Of a stretch of DNA of 64,000 bases, positions 63,500-64,000 are shown one piece after another. Both the position numbers and the translations under genes were made by a program. Within the stretch, counting starts at the first letter, position 1; each line of letters opens with the position of its first letter. The notes under the pieces were generated by a model, which saw nothing but the letters and a program-made list of their open reading frames with translations, made no database searches and was not told where the DNA came from. The DNA comes from Marinihelvus sp963695135 (GTDB lineage: Bacteria > Pseudomonadota > Gammaproteobacteria > Xanthomonadales > SZUA-36): positions 1 to 64,000 of the forward strand of contig CAVOGA010000005.1 in NCBI GenBank assembly GCA_963695135.1, given 5' to 3'.

Positions 63500-64000
63500 G
63501 CCCACAAGCCAAACCCCTAGAAAAACCTCCCGCAGGAAGCCCGCCTCCGCCATCATTATCGGCGCCGGCCATAACGGCCTGACCTGCGCCGCTTTCCTGG
63601 CCCGCGCCGGCGTGCGCGTGACCGTGCTGGAAGCCTCCGACCGCGTCGGTGGCGCAGCGGTGACCCGCGAGTTTGCCCCCGGCTACCGGGTGTCCGCGGG
63701 CGCGCACCTGCTTTACGGACTGGATGACGGGCTGCGCCGCGACCTGGCGCTCGAGCGTCACGGGCTGCGCATGGCCGCGGAGGGTCTGCACACGATCGCC
63801 CTGGCCGAAGACGGCCAGTACCTGTCGATAGACAAGGGCACGCTGGGTGGCCCAAGCGCCCTCAACGATGACCGTCCGGCCATGGCCGAGTACTACCGGC
63901 AGATGAGCGCCTTTGCGCAGGTCATCTGGGATCTGCGCGACCAGGTACCGCCGCGCCTCGGGACCCTGCACAAGAACGACCTGCTGGCGCTCGGCAAGCT
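63492..64000 (+). CDS. Phytoene-desaturase-like FAD oxidoreductase 2, 3' end outside window
   Basis: 169 visible residues from ATG 63492, overlapping the previous gene by eight bases; frame open to the window end. SAIIIGAGHNGLTCAAFLAR is the FAD-binding fingerprint, then VTVLEASDRVGGAAVTREFA. A paralogue of the preceding gene, so the two may form a heteromer or act on successive substrates. Confidence 0.85.
   Translation, partial: MTKPTSQTPRKTSRRKPASAIIIGAGHNGLTCAAFLARAGVRVTVLEASDRVGGAAVTREFAPGYRVSAGAHLLYGLDDGLRRDLALERHGLRMAAEGLHTIALAEDGQYLSIDKGTLGGPSALNDDRPAMAEYYRQMSAFAQVIWDLRDQVPPRLGTLHKNDLLALGK

Noticed and set aside
61880..63556. 558-codon open frame on the minus strand
   Set aside because: Antisense shadow of the FAD oxidoreductase gene at 61883; composition is valine/histidine-rich without any family motif.

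Overview
The window looks like a piece of a gammaproteobacterial chromosome. The bulk is GC-rich, with leaderless-looking small operons, TonB-dependent receptors, exported prolyl-oligopeptidase-type peptidases, RNase D, a class II aldolase and several mechanosensitive channels. The mix of MetX-like acyltransferase plus cysteine-dioxygenase-like cupin, many secreted peptidases and TonB receptors suggests a marine or sediment heterotroph near the Xanthomonadales/Woeseiaceae-type groups; that placement is inference from gene content only.

Region 1-3768 is visibly AT-richer than the rest and is a chromosomal integron cassette array: eight cassettes, all read left to right, separated by seven near-identical attC sites (TAACAA...GCCGCTTAA...CGTTAT). 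Cargo: a DUF6714-like protein (cut by the window edge), five small membrane proteins, one of which is a frameshifted zinc-ribbon protein, a complete hicA-hicB toxin-antitoxin pair, and a GNAT acetyltransferase as last cassette. No integrase is inside the window; it should lie to the left.

3.8-25.8 kb is ordinary chromosome: a GDPD-like exported phosphodiesterase, a ChrA transporter, two convergent paralogous DUF6502-like genes, a TrmB-like methyltransferase, the metX-like/cdo-like pair, tRNA-Leu(CAA), an S1/P1 nuclease, an exported protein with a FGE-sulfatase fold, RNase D, an S9A peptidase, tRNA-Arg(CCT) followed by a 160-bp tRNA-derived tandem triplication, MscS, EamA and cyclophilin genes, an alpha/beta hydrolase and a Lon-like protease.

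25.8-31.0 kb and 50.4-56.8 kb are two similar modules: each has a TonB receptor with tyrosine-rich stretches and a TPR protein with a tyrosylprotein-sulfotransferase-like C-terminus, accompanied by an AspH-type hydroxylase in the first and an M14 deacylase-like hydrolase plus a DUF4915/TIGR03032-like protein in the second. 31.1-39.7 kb holds amine-oxidation genes (PuuC-like aldehyde dehydrogenase, two DAO/PuuB-type FAD oxidases, a MetF-like reductase) with a MATE exporter, a TIM-barrel enzyme and a desaturase. 39.7-50.4 kb carries an S9 peptidase, a BNR-repeat exoprotein, fructose-bisphosphate aldolase, a DUF481 outer-membrane protein, an MFS transporter, a YbdG-like channel and a LEA-type lipoprotein.

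57.3-64.0 kb is a divergent catabolic cluster: BetI-type regulator, acyl-CoA dehydrogenase and Rieske oxygenase on the minus strand, and a class III aminotransferase with two phytoene-desaturase-like FAD oxidoreductases on the plus strand, with a palindromic operator candidate between them. It is the best candidate for an uncharacterised pathway.

Eight genes are broken by a total of about 15 single-base frameshifts, 14 of which are +1 insertions. That bias points to sequence or assembly error rather than real decay, so the affected genes are annotated here as single genes with the break positions given.
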